From NCBI RefSeq assembly GCF_007671725.1, contig NZ_VCNM01000001.1, positions 1,410,590 to 1,474,589 on the forward strand: 64,000 nucleotides of DNA. Direction: 5' to 3'. Every line of letters starts with the position of its first letter. Position 1 is the stretch's first letter. The notes under the pieces were generated by a model. It saw only the letters and a list, made by a program, of their open reading frames with translations. It searched no databases and was not told the origin of the DNA. This DNA is from Halorubrum depositum. GTDB lineage: Archaea > Halobacteriota > Halobacteria > Halobacteriales > Haloferacaceae. Positions 28,111 through 37,536 of the stretch are shown piece after piece. The position numbers and the translations under genes are program-made.

Positions 28111-28779
28111 TCAGGTCAACGCGATCGCGACCGAGCAGACGATCGCGACCGCGAGGACGTGGCCGACGACGGCCCCGAGCAGGATCGGCTCCTCGAGCAG
28201 GAAGGGGACGAGCGCTAACTGGAGGACGGAGAAGCCGACGTTCTCCGCGTCGAGGCGCCTGACTCGGGACGCCTCGCTCGGGGCGAGGTCGACGTTCACC
28301 GCCCGCCAGAGCGCGACGACCGCGCTCCACCACGACGTGCCGATCCGGTAGGTGAGGTCCCAGAGGATCAGCAGGGTGAGGTACACCACCGGAACCGGGG
28401 GGTCGAGACCGAACAGGCGCTCGATCAGCGTCCCGTCCCACGCGATCACGTACGTGAGCAGCGCGATGAACGCGAGCACGCCGAGGACGATCTCGATGCT
28501 CGACCCGAACAGCAGCCGCTTGTGCTCGGGCGGCGTCGAGAGGCGGCGGTTCGCGGCGCCGAGCCGGTGCATCTCGACGCTGCCGATCGCCGCGACGAGG
28601 ACGGCGACCGTCCCCGCGAGGACGGCGTCCCACAGCCCGTAGTACCAGCCGAGCGCGAGGACGCCGACCTGGAACAGCAGGAACTGGATCGCGACCGCGA
28701 GCGTGCGGGAGATCCCCAGACCGGGGATCCCGCCGACGAGGCTCTCGTACACCCACGTCTCGCCGTAGTTCCGGCTCAC
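28111..28779 (-). CDS. Multi-pass membrane protein coupled to epimerase
   Basis: 222 aa with about six transmembrane segments (AVAIQFLLFQVGVLALGWYY, VLAGTVAVLVAAIGSVEM, IEIVLGVLAFIALLTYVIAW, YLTLLILWDLTYRIG, and two near the C-terminus). It starts with GTG at 28779, overlapping the epimerase stop (GTGA), so it is translationally coupled. The start SRNYGETWVYESLVGG is distinctive; I do not know its function. Confidence 0.75.
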   Translation of the reverse strand: MSRNYGETWVYESLVGGIPGLGISRTLAVAIQFLLFQVGVLALGWYYGLWDAVLAGTVAVLVAAIGSVEMHRLGAANRRLSTPPEHKRLLFGSSIEIVLGVLAFIALLTYVIAWDGTLIERLFGLDPPVPVVYLTLLILWDLTYRIGTSWWSAVVALWRAVNVDLAPSEASRVRRLDAENVGFSVLQLALVPFLLEEPILLGAVVGHVLAVAIVCSVAIALT

Positions 28780-29726
28780 AGTTCGACCTCGACGTCGGTC
28801 GCCGGGACCTCGTCGGTCGGGTCGCCGCGGTGGGGCCGGTCGATCGCCCTCGCGACGGCGACCTCGAAGGGCGTCTGTTCGATCGGAACGAGGTCGCGGA
28901 TCCGGTCGTCCTCGACGATCACGGTGTTGCGGAGCCCCTCGACCAGCGAGCGGGCGAGGTAGGGGTTCACGTCGGTCACCAGTCGGAGCCACTTCGCCGA
29001 CAGCTCCGGGCTCAACACCGGCACCCGGACGATCCACAGCTTGTGCCCGAGCTGTCGGCGCGTCCGGCGGAGGATCTCGGCGTAGGTCAAGACGTCGGGC
29101 CCGCCGATCTCGAACGTGTCGTCGCGGGTCTCGGGGACTTCGAGGACGCCGGTGAGGTAGCCGACGACGTCGTCGATCGCGATCGGCTGACAGAGCGTGT
29201 CGACCCATTTCGGCGTCGTCATCACCGGCAGCCGGCTCGCGAGGCCGTGGATGACGTCGAAGCTCGCGCTCCCGGCGCCGATGATGATCGCCGCGCGCAG
29301 CGTGGTCAGGTCCGGGTCGCCCGTCGCGAGGATCCGCTCGACCTCGCGGCGGGATCGGAGGTGTTCGGAGAGCTCCTCGCGGTCCTCGCCGAGGCCGCCG
29401 AGGTAGATCACGCGGTCGACGCCGGCGGCCGACGCGGCCTCGACGAAGTTGGTCGCGCAGTCGCGGTCGCGCTCCTCGTAGCCGGGGCCGCCGTCCATGG
29501 AGTGAACGAGGTAGTAGGCGGTGTCGACCGGGTCGCCGTCGACCTCGAACGCCGGCGGGAGAGTGTCGGGCTCGAGGAGGTCGCCCTCGACGACGCGGGC
29601 CCCCGCGGGCGCGGCGTAGTCGTCGGCGTCGCGGACCAAGGCGACGACCTCGTGGCCGCGGTCGAGGAGCGTCGGGACGAGTCGGGTCCCGACGAATCCG
29701 GTGGCACCGGTGACGAGCACGCGCAT
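28776..29726 (-). CDS. NAD(P)-binding atypical epimerase/dehydratase
   Basis: 316 aa, extended short-chain dehydrogenase fold. Nucleotide-binding GATGFVG (7-13) opens the protein; the usual YxxxK is not obvious, as in atypical NDUFA9/YtfG-like members. YYLVHSMDGG and RVIYLGGLGED resemble this subgroup, which in archaea is linked to lipid or quinone-associated redox. Start MRVLVTGATG chosen over an in-frame ATG 13 codons upstream. The next gene is a coupled membrane protein. Confidence 0.82.
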   Translation of the reverse strand: MRVLVTGATGFVGTRLVPTLLDRGHEVVALVRDADDYAAPAGARVVEGDLLEPDTLPPAFEVDGDPVDTAYYLVHSMDGGPGYEERDRDCATNFVEAASAAGVDRVIYLGGLGEDREELSEHLRSRREVERILATGDPDLTTLRAAIIIGAGSASFDVIHGLASRLPVMTTPKWVDTLCQPIAIDDVVGYLTGVLEVPETRDDTFEIGGPDVLTYAEILRRTRRQLGHKLWIVRVPVLSPELSAKWLRLVTDVNPYLARSLVEGLRNTVIVEDDRIRDLVPIEQTPFEVAVARAIDRPHRGDPTDEVPATDVEVEL

Positions 29727-29852
29727 ACCGATCGGTGGGGCGGGAGGACCATAAGCACCGGTCACGGCGACTCGCGTCCGGGTTCAAGCGCGTCGAACCC
29801 GTCCGTCGCCGAGACCGATCCCTAAAAGAGGGCGCGCACCGCTCGTTCGGCC

Positions 29853-30773
29853 ATGCACGCAGGCGAGTACGAGCCGGTTCGCGGAGTGCCGGACCTGTAC
29901 GTCCACGACACCGGGATGTTCGACACCGACGAGTACGGGGCCGTGTACGTGTACGACGCCGAGCGCCCGGTCGTGGTCGACACCGGCACCGGCGCGAACC
30001 GCGAGGCGCTGTACGAGACGATAGCCGAGGTCGGGATCGACCGCGAGGAGCTGGCGTGGATCCTGCCGACCCACGCTCACCTCGACCACGCGGGCGGAGC
30101 GGGTCACCTCGCGCAGCGCTACCCGAACGCGGAGGTCGTCGTGCCGGAGAAGGGCGTTCGACACCTCGTCGACCCGGGGGCGCTCGTCGCCGGGACGAAG
30201 TCCGCGGTGGAAGAGCAGTGGGAGTACTACGACGAGCCCGAGCCGGTCCCCGAAGATCGGATCTCGGGGCTCGCGGAGGGCGACCGGATCGATCTCGGCG
30301 ACCGCGAGCTGGTCGTCCACGAGGCGCCGGGACACGCCCCGCACCACGCGATCTACCACGACCCCGACGCCGACGTCGTCTTCGCGGCCGACGCGGCCGG
30401 GATCTACGTCCCCGCGGTCGACGGGATCGAGCCGACGACGCCGCCGCCGCAGTTCGACCTCGACCAGTGCCTCGCCGACGTCCGGACGATCGAGGAACTT
30501 GATCCCGACTATCTCTGTTTCGGTCACTTCGGCCCCCGCGAGTACGAGGCGGAGCTGGCCGGCGAGATAAAACGGGCGTACGTCGAGTGGGTGGAGGCGA
30601 TCCGGGAGAAGCGCGAGGAGCTCGACGACGACGACGCGGTCGTCGAGCACTTCGAGGCGGCGAGCCGAGACGTCGAGTTCTGGAACCCCGAGCGCGCCCG
30701 CGCCAACGCGAGCCTGAACGTTCGGGGCGTCCTCGCGTATCTCGACTACGTCGCGGAGAACGAGGGTGAGTGA
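29853..30773 (+). CDS. MBL-fold metallo-hydrolase
   Basis: 306 aa. The metal site THAHLDHAGG, a downstream EAPGHAPHH and VVFAADAAG with the final GHFGPREYE give the full set of metallo-beta-lactamase ligands. Related proteins are thioesterases, lactonases or glyoxalase II-like hydrolases; the substrate cannot be told. C-terminal 80 residues are a helical extension. CCTAAAAG upstream supports the ATG. Confidence 0.87.
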   Translation: MHAGEYEPVRGVPDLYVHDTGMFDTDEYGAVYVYDAERPVVVDTGTGANREALYETIAEVGIDREELAWILPTHAHLDHAGGAGHLAQRYPNAEVVVPEKGVRHLVDPGALVAGTKSAVEEQWEYYDEPEPVPEDRISGLAEGDRIDLGDRELVVHEAPGHAPHHAIYHDPDADVVFAADAAGIYVPAVDGIEPTTPPPQFDLDQCLADVRTIEELDPDYLCFGHFGPREYEAELAGEIKRAYVEWVEAIREKREELDDDDAVVEHFEAASRDVEFWNPERARANASLNVRGVLAYLDYVAENEGE

Positions 30774-30839
30774 GGCCCGGGGATCGTCGCCACCGACGGA
30801 AACCTCCTAAACCCCGCGTCGCCTAGGTTCCACTCATAA

Positions 30840-31445
30840 ATGGGCATCTTCGACACGATCCGCGCCGTGCTCGGGACGAGCGCCGAGACGGACGCGACCC
30901 GCGAGGCCGACCCCGAGGACCTCTTCGGGATGTCGACCGCGTACATGACGATGGAGGCCGACCTCGGCTACGACCACTGCGGGGAGGCCGCGCTCTGCTT
31001 TTCCGGGGTGGACAGCACCCGCTTCGACGACGCCGTCGAGACCGTCGAGGCCATCCTCGAGGCCGGCGAGATCGAGACCGGCACGGGGTTCCACCGCCAC
31101 GAGGACGACCACGGCTACCAGTGGTTCGTGCTCGAGGACGACGACCCGGAGGACCTCGTGACGAGCGTCCACTTCGCGGCCGACCAGTTCATCGAGGAGG
31201 GGTTCGGCTCCCGGTTGCTCGCGGCCGTCTTCGGCTTCGAGCGCGGAGACACCGACGCCTACTGGATCTACTCGTTCCGGCGCGGCGCGTACTACCCCTT
31301 CTCGCCGAAGGGGACGAGCGACCGGAACCAGCAGGTCGAGTTCAAGCTCCAGTCCGTCCTCGACGGGGAGCTCGGCGTAGAGGACGACGAGTCGTACTGG
31401 TACCCGCTGTGGCCGGACGAGCCCGGGAACCGCCCGTGGGAGTGA
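30840..31445 (+). CDS. pspAB: PspA-associated protein PspAB
   Basis: 201 aa starting MGIFDTIRAVLGTSAETDA. The pattern FGMSTAYMTMEADLGY, LVTSVHFAADQFIEEGFGSRLLAAVF and AYWIYSFRRGAYYPFSP matches the archaeal PspAB family, which is found with PspA, the membrane-stress ESCRT-like protein. pspA itself is not in this window. Downstream genes at 31450 and 31980 follow closely and may share the transcript. Confidence 0.82.
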   Translation: MGIFDTIRAVLGTSAETDATREADPEDLFGMSTAYMTMEADLGYDHCGEAALCFSGVDSTRFDDAVETVEAILEAGEIETGTGFHRHEDDHGYQWFVLEDDDPEDLVTSVHFAADQFIEEGFGSRLLAAVFGFERGDTDAYWIYSFRRGAYYPFSPKGTSDRNQQVEFKLQSVLDGELGVEDDESYWYPLWPDEPGNRPWE

Positions 31446-31449
31446 CCCG

Positions 31450-31983
31450 ATGAGCGCGTCGACGGCACCGGAGGCGAACGACGGCGCCGACGTCGACTCG
31501 CCGAGCGGCGAGTTCCGCGGCCGCGACGTCCCGAGGAAACGGGTCGTTCGGGCGGTCGCGGTACAGGCCGCGGTGCTGAGCGCCGCCGTCCACCTCCTGT
31601 GGGCGTGGCCGCGGCTGGGCGCTCCGAGCGATCCGCGCCCCTACGTGTTCCTCCTCGGGGGGGCGTTCACGGTCGCCGTCGCCGTCGCGACGCTACGCGC
31701 GCCCGAGTACCGGCGGCTGTACGCGCTCGGCGCCGGCGTTCTCGCGGCGTTCCTCCTCGGCTACGTCGGCTGGCACGGCGCCGCGGCCGCGTCGGCGCTC
31801 GCGGGCGACCCGCTGGCGATCGTCGCGAAGGGGGCGGAGCTCGTCGGCGTCGCCGCGTTCCTCGCGCTCTACCGGCTCGCGCCGCCGACGAGCGTCGTGC
31901 TCGATCGCCGGGAAAACCCGACCGACGACGGCGACGGTCCCGCCGAGAGCGACGACGCTACCGAGGAGCGTGTCGACTCGTGA
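31450..31983 (+). CDS. Four-helix membrane protein
   Basis: 177 aa. A polar N-terminal 35 residues, then four hydrophobic segments (VQAAVLSAAVHLLWAWP, YVFLLGGAFTVAVAVATL, LYALGAGVLAAFLLGYVGW, LVGVAAFLALYRLA) and an acidic C-terminus. Begins 4 nt after pspAB and overlaps the YigZ-type gene by GTGA, so it belongs to the same operon. No family recognised. Confidence 0.72.
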   Translation: MSASTAPEANDGADVDSPSGEFRGRDVPRKRVVRAVAVQAAVLSAAVHLLWAWPRLGAPSDPRPYVFLLGGAFTVAVAVATLRAPEYRRLYALGAGVLAAFLLGYVGWHGAAAASALAGDPLAIVAKGAELVGVAAFLALYRLAPPTSVVLDRRENPTDDGDGPAESDDATEERVDS

Positions 31984-32615
31984 CGGACACCACGTACCTG
32001 ACGGTCGCGGAGCCCGCGACGGCGACGTTCGAGGTCCGCGGCTCGGAGTTCCTCGGCCACGTCGCCCCGGTCGACACGGTCGCGGAGGCCGAGGCGTTCA
32101 TCGAGCGGGTCGAAGAGGAGTACGACGACGCGAGCCACAACGTGCCGGCGTACCGGGTGCCGGCCGGCGCGGCGTCCGAGCGGACGCCCGGAAGCGACCC
32201 CATGCTCCGGGAGTACTCCTCCGACGACGGCGAGCCCTCCGGGTCGGCCGGGAAGCCGGCGCTCAACGTGCTCCAGCAGCGCGAGATCCGCAACGTCGTC
32301 GCGGTGGTGACCCGCTACTACGGCGGGACGAACCTCGGCGTCGGGGGGCTCGCGCGCGCCTACTCGCGGGCGGTGAAGGACGGTGTCGACGAGGCCGGCG
32401 TCGTCGAGGAGCGGCCGCACCGGCGGCTGGTCGTGGAGACCGCGTACGACGACTCCGGCACGGTTCGAGGCGTGATCGAGTCTTCGGGCGTCGATTTCGA
32501 CGCCGACTACGACGAGCGCGTGCGGTTCGAGCTCCGCGTTCCGGTGGCCGAGGTCGACGAGCTGGTCGAGCGGCTCAACAGCGCGACGAGCGGTCGGGTC
32601 GAGATCGACCGGTAG
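31980..32615 (+). CDS. YigZ/IMPACT family protein
   Basis: 211 aa, GTG start at 31980 overlapping the previous stop (GTGA). The UPF0029/IMPACT N-terminal domain is clear: FLGHVAPVDTVAEAEAFIE, SHNVPAYR and DDGEPSGSAGKPALNVL, plus VVTRYYGGTNLGVGGLARAY. The C-terminal part is a DUF1949-like EF-G-type domain. Eukaryotic IMPACT regulates GCN2; the archaeal role is unknown. Confidence 0.87.
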   Translation: MTDTTYLTVAEPATATFEVRGSEFLGHVAPVDTVAEAEAFIERVEEEYDDASHNVPAYRVPAGAASERTPGSDPMLREYSSDDGEPSGSAGKPALNVLQQREIRNVVAVVTRYYGGTNLGVGGLARAYSRAVKDGVDEAGVVEERPHRRLVVETAYDDSGTVRGVIESSGVDFDADYDERVRFELRVPVAEVDELVERLNSATSGRVEIDR

Positions 32616-32800
32616 CCGCGGAAGCGCCAGATGGCGAACAGGCGACGGAGTCGAAACGGAGGGGTTCCGCGGCGGTGCGTCGCGCTCCCGCCCAGTGCGC
32701 CGCGGGCGACGGTCACGTCACGGGCGGGATTGGTGGCGGTATCCGACTTCAACTGTCGGCCGAGTGGGCGGGGGTGAAACGGGTGGGTGACCGTCGACGG

Positions 32801-34381
32801 CTACGCGAACTTCCGCACCGTCATCTCCAGCGTGTCGAGGTCGAGGATGGGGGCGTAGCCCGCGTCGGGATCGATGTTGACGGATTTCTGGAAGTCGGTC
32901 TGAGCCTGCCAGCAGCCCGAGTTGACCGCGAGGACGTTGTGGTACTTCCCCCAGCCGAGCTTGTGGACGTGGCCGGTGTGGAACACGTCCGGGACGTCCT
33001 CGATGACGAGGTAGTCGCGCTCCTCCGGCGCGACGCGGGTGTGACCGCCGAACTGCGGGGCGACGTGACGCTTCTTGAGGAGCTGGTACATCGCCTTGTG
33101 GGGCTCGTCGTAGCTCGCCTTCTCCTCGGGGAGCTCCGCGATCACCTCGTCGAGCGAGACGCCGTGGTACATCAGCACCTCGACGCCCTCGACGCTGACC
33201 GTGGCCGGGTTCGAGACGATCTGCGCGTCGTGGACGTCCATGATGGAGCGGATCTCGTCGTTGAATCCGGGCTGCGGCTCGGCGAGCCGGACCGCGTCGT
33301 GGTTGCCGGGGATCATCACGATCTCGGTGTCCGCCGGCACCTCTTTGAGGTGCTCCGAGAACGCCTCGTACTGGTCGTAGATGTCGACGATCTCCAGCTC
33401 CTCGTCCTGATCGGGGTAGACGCCGACCCCCTCGACCATGTCGCCGGCGAGGAGGATGTACTCGACCGGCTCCGCCTCGGGCGTGTGGAGCCAGTCGGTG
33501 AAGCGGCTCCACGCGTCGGCCATGAACTCGTCGCTGCCGACGTGGACGTCGGAGATCAGCGCGGCCTGGACGTGGCGGTCGGCCGCGCCGGTTCGGTGGG
33601 TTCGGGGGACGTCCGGGAAGTGCAGCGAGTCGGCGAATAAGATTCCGGAGTCGTCGGCGAGCGTCCCCTCGACGGCGACGCACTCGTCCATCAGGATCTC
33701 GTCGACGACGTCGGCGAGCCCCTTGTCTTTCATCACCAGCGCGGGGAACGTGCCGGTGGTGTCCTCCAGTTCGACGAGCCAGTGGCCCGACTTCGTCGAG
33801 CGGACGTCGTTGACGAGCCCGATCATCGCGGCGTCGCTGCCGCCGGGCATGTCCGCGATCGCCTCCGCGGGACGGTGGTTGACGCGGCCTCGAAGCACCT
33901 TCGAGAGGCGCTCGTAGCGGTCGCGGAACGTCCGGACGAAGTCGGCGTACTCGCCGGTTCCGGTGCTCCGTCCCGTCATGTCGTTTCCGACCTCCAGCTC
34001 CCTGCGGTCCGCGTCTCGGTCGGAGCGCCCGTCGGTCGAGTCGGCGCGGACGTCATCCCCAGACCCCTCCGTTTCGACTGGAGATCGCCGCGTATCAAGG
34101 GCTGAGTCGGGGTTCGAGCCGGACGGGGGTCCGGAGTCGGCGGCGGGGTCAGCGTCGGAGCCGGTCGTGATCTCGGAATAGGCGACGTCGTCAGATCCGA
34201 CCGCCGCGCGGACGTGGTCGGCGGTGATCCGGAGGGCGTCGTCGGGCGCGCGGTCGACGGCCGATTCGAGGGCTGTTGCGGAGTCGGGCGCGCTCGCCAG
34301 GAGAGTGACCGCCTCTCGCTCCGCGTTGTAGCCCCGCCTGGCGAGCTCCTTGACGATCCGGGCGTTCGACTCCAGCGGCAC
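32801..34381 (-). CDS. polD1: DNA polymerase D small subunit (DP1, 3'-5' exonuclease)
   Basis: Proofreading subunit of the archaeal replicative polymerase PolD. 526 aa. N-terminal helical domain, a disordered acidic linker (about 75-150), an OB-fold, then the calcineurin-like nuclease with SDVHVGS (near 278), GDMVEGVG, PGNHDAVR (near 359), GHTRVAP and GHVHKLG (near 470). GTG at 34381 is preferred: TTTTGA is centred 27 nt upstream and the protein then starts MPLESNARIV like relatives I recall. TTG at 34408 is the alternative. An ORB lies inside the linker codons. Confidence 0.93.
   Translation of the reverse strand: MPLESNARIVKELARRGYNAEREAVTLLASAPDSATALESAVDRAPDDALRITADHVRAAVGSDDVAYSEITTGSDADPAADSGPPSGSNPDSALDTRRSPVETEGSGDDVRADSTDGRSDRDADRRELEVGNDMTGRSTGTGEYADFVRTFRDRYERLSKVLRGRVNHRPAEAIADMPGGSDAAMIGLVNDVRSTKSGHWLVELEDTTGTFPALVMKDKGLADVVDEILMDECVAVEGTLADDSGILFADSLHFPDVPRTHRTGAADRHVQAALISDVHVGSDEFMADAWSRFTDWLHTPEAEPVEYILLAGDMVEGVGVYPDQDEELEIVDIYDQYEAFSEHLKEVPADTEIVMIPGNHDAVRLAEPQPGFNDEIRSIMDVHDAQIVSNPATVSVEGVEVLMYHGVSLDEVIAELPEEKASYDEPHKAMYQLLKKRHVAPQFGGHTRVAPEERDYLVIEDVPDVFHTGHVHKLGWGKYHNVLAVNSGCWQAQTDFQKSVNIDPDAGYAPILDLDTLEMTVRKFA
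34063..34084 (-). promoter_or_regulatory. ORB-like element inside polD1
   Basis: Minus-strand CCAGTCGAAACGGAGGGGT, 20 of 22 positions identical to the origin ORB at 38324. In the polD1 frame it encodes SPVETEG within the disordered linker. Confidence 0.55.
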
Positions 34382-34498
34382 GACAGTCGAGAGGTGGGTG
34401 CGACTCAAAACGGTTCCGGAGATCCGGTCGGTCGTCCCGTAGACCGGCGAAAGCGCCGACCCGGAAGCTTATCACCGAAACCCGACAACCCGCAGGTA

Positions 34499-35599
34499 AT
34501 GGACGAAGGGGATCGGCCGGAAACCGACGGCGATCCGGCCGAGCGAACCGAGGCGTCGGACGACGACGAAGAGGAACGAGAGGTGCGCGACGAGACGGAA
34601 TCTGGCGGTCCGGCCGACGCCGGCGATGCTGACCGCGCGGTCGGTTCGGGCACTCCGCCCGAAGCGTCTGATCCGGGCGAGTCGACCGCTCCGATCGAGA
34701 GGGCCGATCGGGTCGATCCGACCGCTCCGACCGAGCCCGTCGAGGGCACGGAGTCGGTCAAGCGATCCGAGCGATCCGAGTTCTCGGTGGGCACTGGCGG
34801 CGAGGAAACGCGGGCGGCGACGGGTGGTGACGAGTCGCCCCCGGAGGAGTCGGAGAGTCTCGCCTATCGGTTCCGTCACGACAGGGAGGGGGCCCTGATG
34901 TGGGTGCGGGAGATGCTCTCCAGCGTGGCTATCGTGCTGGTGATCGGGTTGATTCTGTTCGGGATCAGCGGCGTGTGGCCGCCGATGGTCGCCGTCGAGT
35001 CCGGAAGCATGGAGCCCAACATGGAGGTCGGCGACCTCGTCTTCGTCACGGAGCCCGGGCGGCTCGCGCCCGACGCGGCCGACAACGACGTCGGCGTGGT
35101 GACGTACGAGGACGGACGGACCGCCGACTACCGGACGTTCGGGTCGTACGGGTCGGTGGTGATATACCGGCCGCCGGGACGGACGGCCTCGCCGATCATC
35201 CACCGGGCGATGTTTCACGTCGAGGAAGGGGAAAACTGGTACGACCGCGCCGACGACGACTACCACAGCGCCTCGGGGTGCGCCGAGCTCAGACACTGTC
35301 CGGCCCCCCACGACGGGTTCATCACGCTCGGCGACAACAACGGCGCGTACGACCAGGCGAACGGACTCGCGGCGCCGGTCAAGGCCGAGTGGCTGACAGG
35401 CGTCGCGCGGGTCCGCGTCCCGTATCTCGGATACGTGCGGCTGATCGCGAGCGGCCAGGCAGAGCTGAGCGACGTGGTCGCGACGACCGTGGCGGCGGAG
35501 TCGGAGTCGGCGGATCGGCGGCAGACGACGGGCGGATCCGGATCGGTCGGAGAGCCCGTCGTTTCGGGTGGAGGTTCGATCGCGAGCGCGGCGGCGTGA
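34499..35599 (+). CDS. sec11: Sec11-type signal peptidase I with acidic extension
   Basis: Membrane-bound peptidase that removes signal peptides from secreted proteins. 366 aa. A disordered, acidic N-terminal 120 residues precedes one transmembrane helix (about 140-158). The catalytic triad of the archaeal/ER type is Ser170 in ESGSMEP, His235 in IIHRAM and Asp279 in GDNN (Lys replaced by His). Start at MDEGDRPET. It lies between polD1 and orc1, the order I recall near the main origin of Haloferax. Convergent with orc1. Confidence 0.9.
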   Translation: MDEGDRPETDGDPAERTEASDDDEEEREVRDETESGGPADAGDADRAVGSGTPPEASDPGESTAPIERADRVDPTAPTEPVEGTESVKRSERSEFSVGTGGEETRAATGGDESPPEESESLAYRFRHDREGALMWVREMLSSVAIVLVIGLILFGISGVWPPMVAVESGSMEPNMEVGDLVFVTEPGRLAPDAADNDVGVVTYEDGRTADYRTFGSYGSVVIYRPPGRTASPIIHRAMFHVEEGENWYDRADDDYHSASGCAELRHCPAPHDGFITLGDNNGAYDQANGLAAPVKAEWLTGVARVRVPYLGYVRLIASGQAELSDVVATTVAAESESADRRQTTGGSGSVGEPVVSGGGSIASAAA

Positions 35600-35704
35600 G
35601 AGCGGCCGAAAGCGCTTGAAATCACCCGGTCGGAGTCGACGAAATCCGTCTGAAAAGGCTCGACGAGAGAGATCGAGCGGGAGCCGCGAAGGGATCGAGC
35701 CGAG

Positions 35705-37510
35705 TCAGTTGTCGAACCGCGCCTGAACGAACGGCTGGGCGTTCTCGATGTCGCCGAGGCGGGAGTCGGACAGCAGCACCGCCTCGGTCTCCTCGACGGG
35801 GACCGAGAGGCCCATCTCCTTCGTGCGGCCGTAGCGGCCCTTGGAGACGACGACCGCGTTGACGATCCCGAGCATGTCGAGCTCGCTGATGAGGTCGGTC
35901 ACGCGGCGCTGCGTGAGCACGTCCGCGTCGATCTCCTCGCACAGGCGCTTGTAGATGTTGAACACCTCGCCGGTGTTGATGTTGTGAACGCCGTTCTTCT
36001 CTAAGAGGATCACGGCGAAGAGGACGATCTTGCTCTGCGTCGGGAGCGTCCGGACGACCTCGACGACGCGGTCGAGTTCGATCTTGTCCTGCGCCTGCCG
36101 GACGTGTTTCTCGGCGACGATCTCGGCTTGCGAGCGCTCCGCGAGCTCTCCCGCGGTCCGGAGGAGGTCCAGCGCGCGACGGGCGTCGCCGTGCTCCTGG
36201 GCGGCGAACGCCGCGCAGAGGGGGATCACGTCGTCGGTGAGCGCCTCCTCTTTGAACGCGATGTCCGCGCGGTGCTGGAGGATGTCCCGGAGCTGGTTCG
36301 CGTCGTACGGCGGGAACACGATCTCCTCCTCGCCGAGGCTGGACTTGACGCGGGGGTCGAGGAAGTCGGTGAACTTCAGGTCGTTGGAGATCCCCATGAT
36401 GGATATCCGCGACCGGTCGAGCTCCGAGTTCATCCGCGAGAGGTTGTACAGGGTGTCGTCGCCGCTCTTCTCGACGAGCTTGTCGATCTCGTCGAGCATG
36501 ATCACGACCACGCGCTCGTGGTAGTCGACCGCCTCGAAGAACGTCGAGTACACTCGATCGGTCGGCCACCCGGTCATCGGGACCTCCTCCATCTCATCTG
36601 CGTCGGCCTCGAGCTCGTCGATCCGCGAGTCGAGGTCGTCGAGCGTCGCGAACTCGGTTCCGGTGAGTGCCCCGGGGTCGTCACTCGCTTCGGATCTGAG
36701 CTCTCGGTAGCGGTCGAGGCGGTCGGCGATGACCCGCTGGTTCTTCTCGATGAAGGTGTTCGCGAGCTGGGCGAGGACGCGGTACTGCGTGTCGGTCACC
36801 TCGCAGTTGATGTACTCGACCTCGCAGGGGACGTCGTACTTCTGCGAGGTCGACTCGAGCTCCTGGGAGACGAACTTCGCTGACGCCGTCTTCCCGGTGC
36901 CCGTCTTTCCGTAGATGAGAATGTTCGAGGGCGTCTCGCCGCGGAGCGCCGAGACGAGGATCGTCGCCATCCGGTTGATCTGGTCGTTCCGGTGCGGGAG
37001 CTCGTGAGGGGTGTAGGACGGACGGAGCACCTCCTTGTTCTCGAATATCGGTTCCCCGGAGAGGAGGTCGTCGAACAGCCCCTGGTTGTCGTCGCCGTCG
37101 TCGAGGACGACCCCGTCGAAGTCGACGTCGGGAGAGGAACGGTCGCGGCCGCCGCTTCCGACGTCGACATCGGTGTCGATGGAGACCCCGGTGTCGGCGG
37201 GAACGTCGGTGTCGGCGGAAATGTCGGTATCAGCGTCCGTGTCGGTATCAACGTCAGTTGCTGTTGCGACGTCGGTTTCTGTTGAGTTCTCGGTTCGGCC
37301 GTCGGCCTCCTCGACCGGGTGGTCGGTTTCTTCGATCTGACCGTCAGATTCCGGCGATTTATCGGATACATCGGCGGCGGAGTCAGGTTCGCGGTCAGTC
37401 AGGCTCGAAGGAGGTTCGTCGATATCCCCGTCCGTCGTGGACGAGTCACCGATTTCCCCGCCGCTGTTCCCCGATTCGCCCGCCTGTGATGTGTTCTCTC
37501 CTTCGTCCAT
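35705..37510 (-). CDS. orc1: Orc1/Cdc6 origin-binding initiator ATPase
   Basis: Binds ORBs and loads the MCM helicase. 601 aa. The first 150 residues are an unusual acidic extension with repeated TDxDTD units (78-116). AAA+ core follows: Walker A GKTGTGKTA (201-209), Walker B IMLDEID (near 337), sensor regions, then a C-terminal winged helix (GRYGRTKEMGLSVPVEETEAV). Typical archaeal Orc1 proteins are about 400 aa. Its ATG is 5 nt from an ORB, suggesting autoregulation. Divergent from the oap operon across the origin. Confidence 0.95.
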   Translation of the reverse strand: MDEGENTSQAGESGNSGGEIGDSSTTDGDIDEPPSSLTDREPDSAADVSDKSPESDGQIEETDHPVEEADGRTENSTETDVATATDVDTDTDADTDISADTDVPADTGVSIDTDVDVGSGGRDRSSPDVDFDGVVLDDGDDNQGLFDDLLSGEPIFENKEVLRPSYTPHELPHRNDQINRMATILVSALRGETPSNILIYGKTGTGKTASAKFVSQELESTSQKYDVPCEVEYINCEVTDTQYRVLAQLANTFIEKNQRVIADRLDRYRELRSEASDDPGALTGTEFATLDDLDSRIDELEADADEMEEVPMTGWPTDRVYSTFFEAVDYHERVVVIMLDEIDKLVEKSGDDTLYNLSRMNSELDRSRISIMGISNDLKFTDFLDPRVKSSLGEEEIVFPPYDANQLRDILQHRADIAFKEEALTDDVIPLCAAFAAQEHGDARRALDLLRTAGELAERSQAEIVAEKHVRQAQDKIELDRVVEVVRTLPTQSKIVLFAVILLEKNGVHNINTGEVFNIYKRLCEEIDADVLTQRRVTDLISELDMLGIVNAVVVSKGRYGRTKEMGLSVPVEETEAVLLSDSRLGDIENAQPFVQARFDN

Positions 37511-37514
37511 GTGA

Positions 37515-37536
37515 ACCCCTCTGTTTCAGGTGGAAA
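37515..37536 (-). promoter_or_regulatory. ORB at the orc1 start
   Basis: Minus strand contains CCACCTGAAACAGAGGGGT, ending five bases before the orc1 ATG, between the likely promoter and the start codon. It lacks the extended G-string. Confidence 0.8.
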
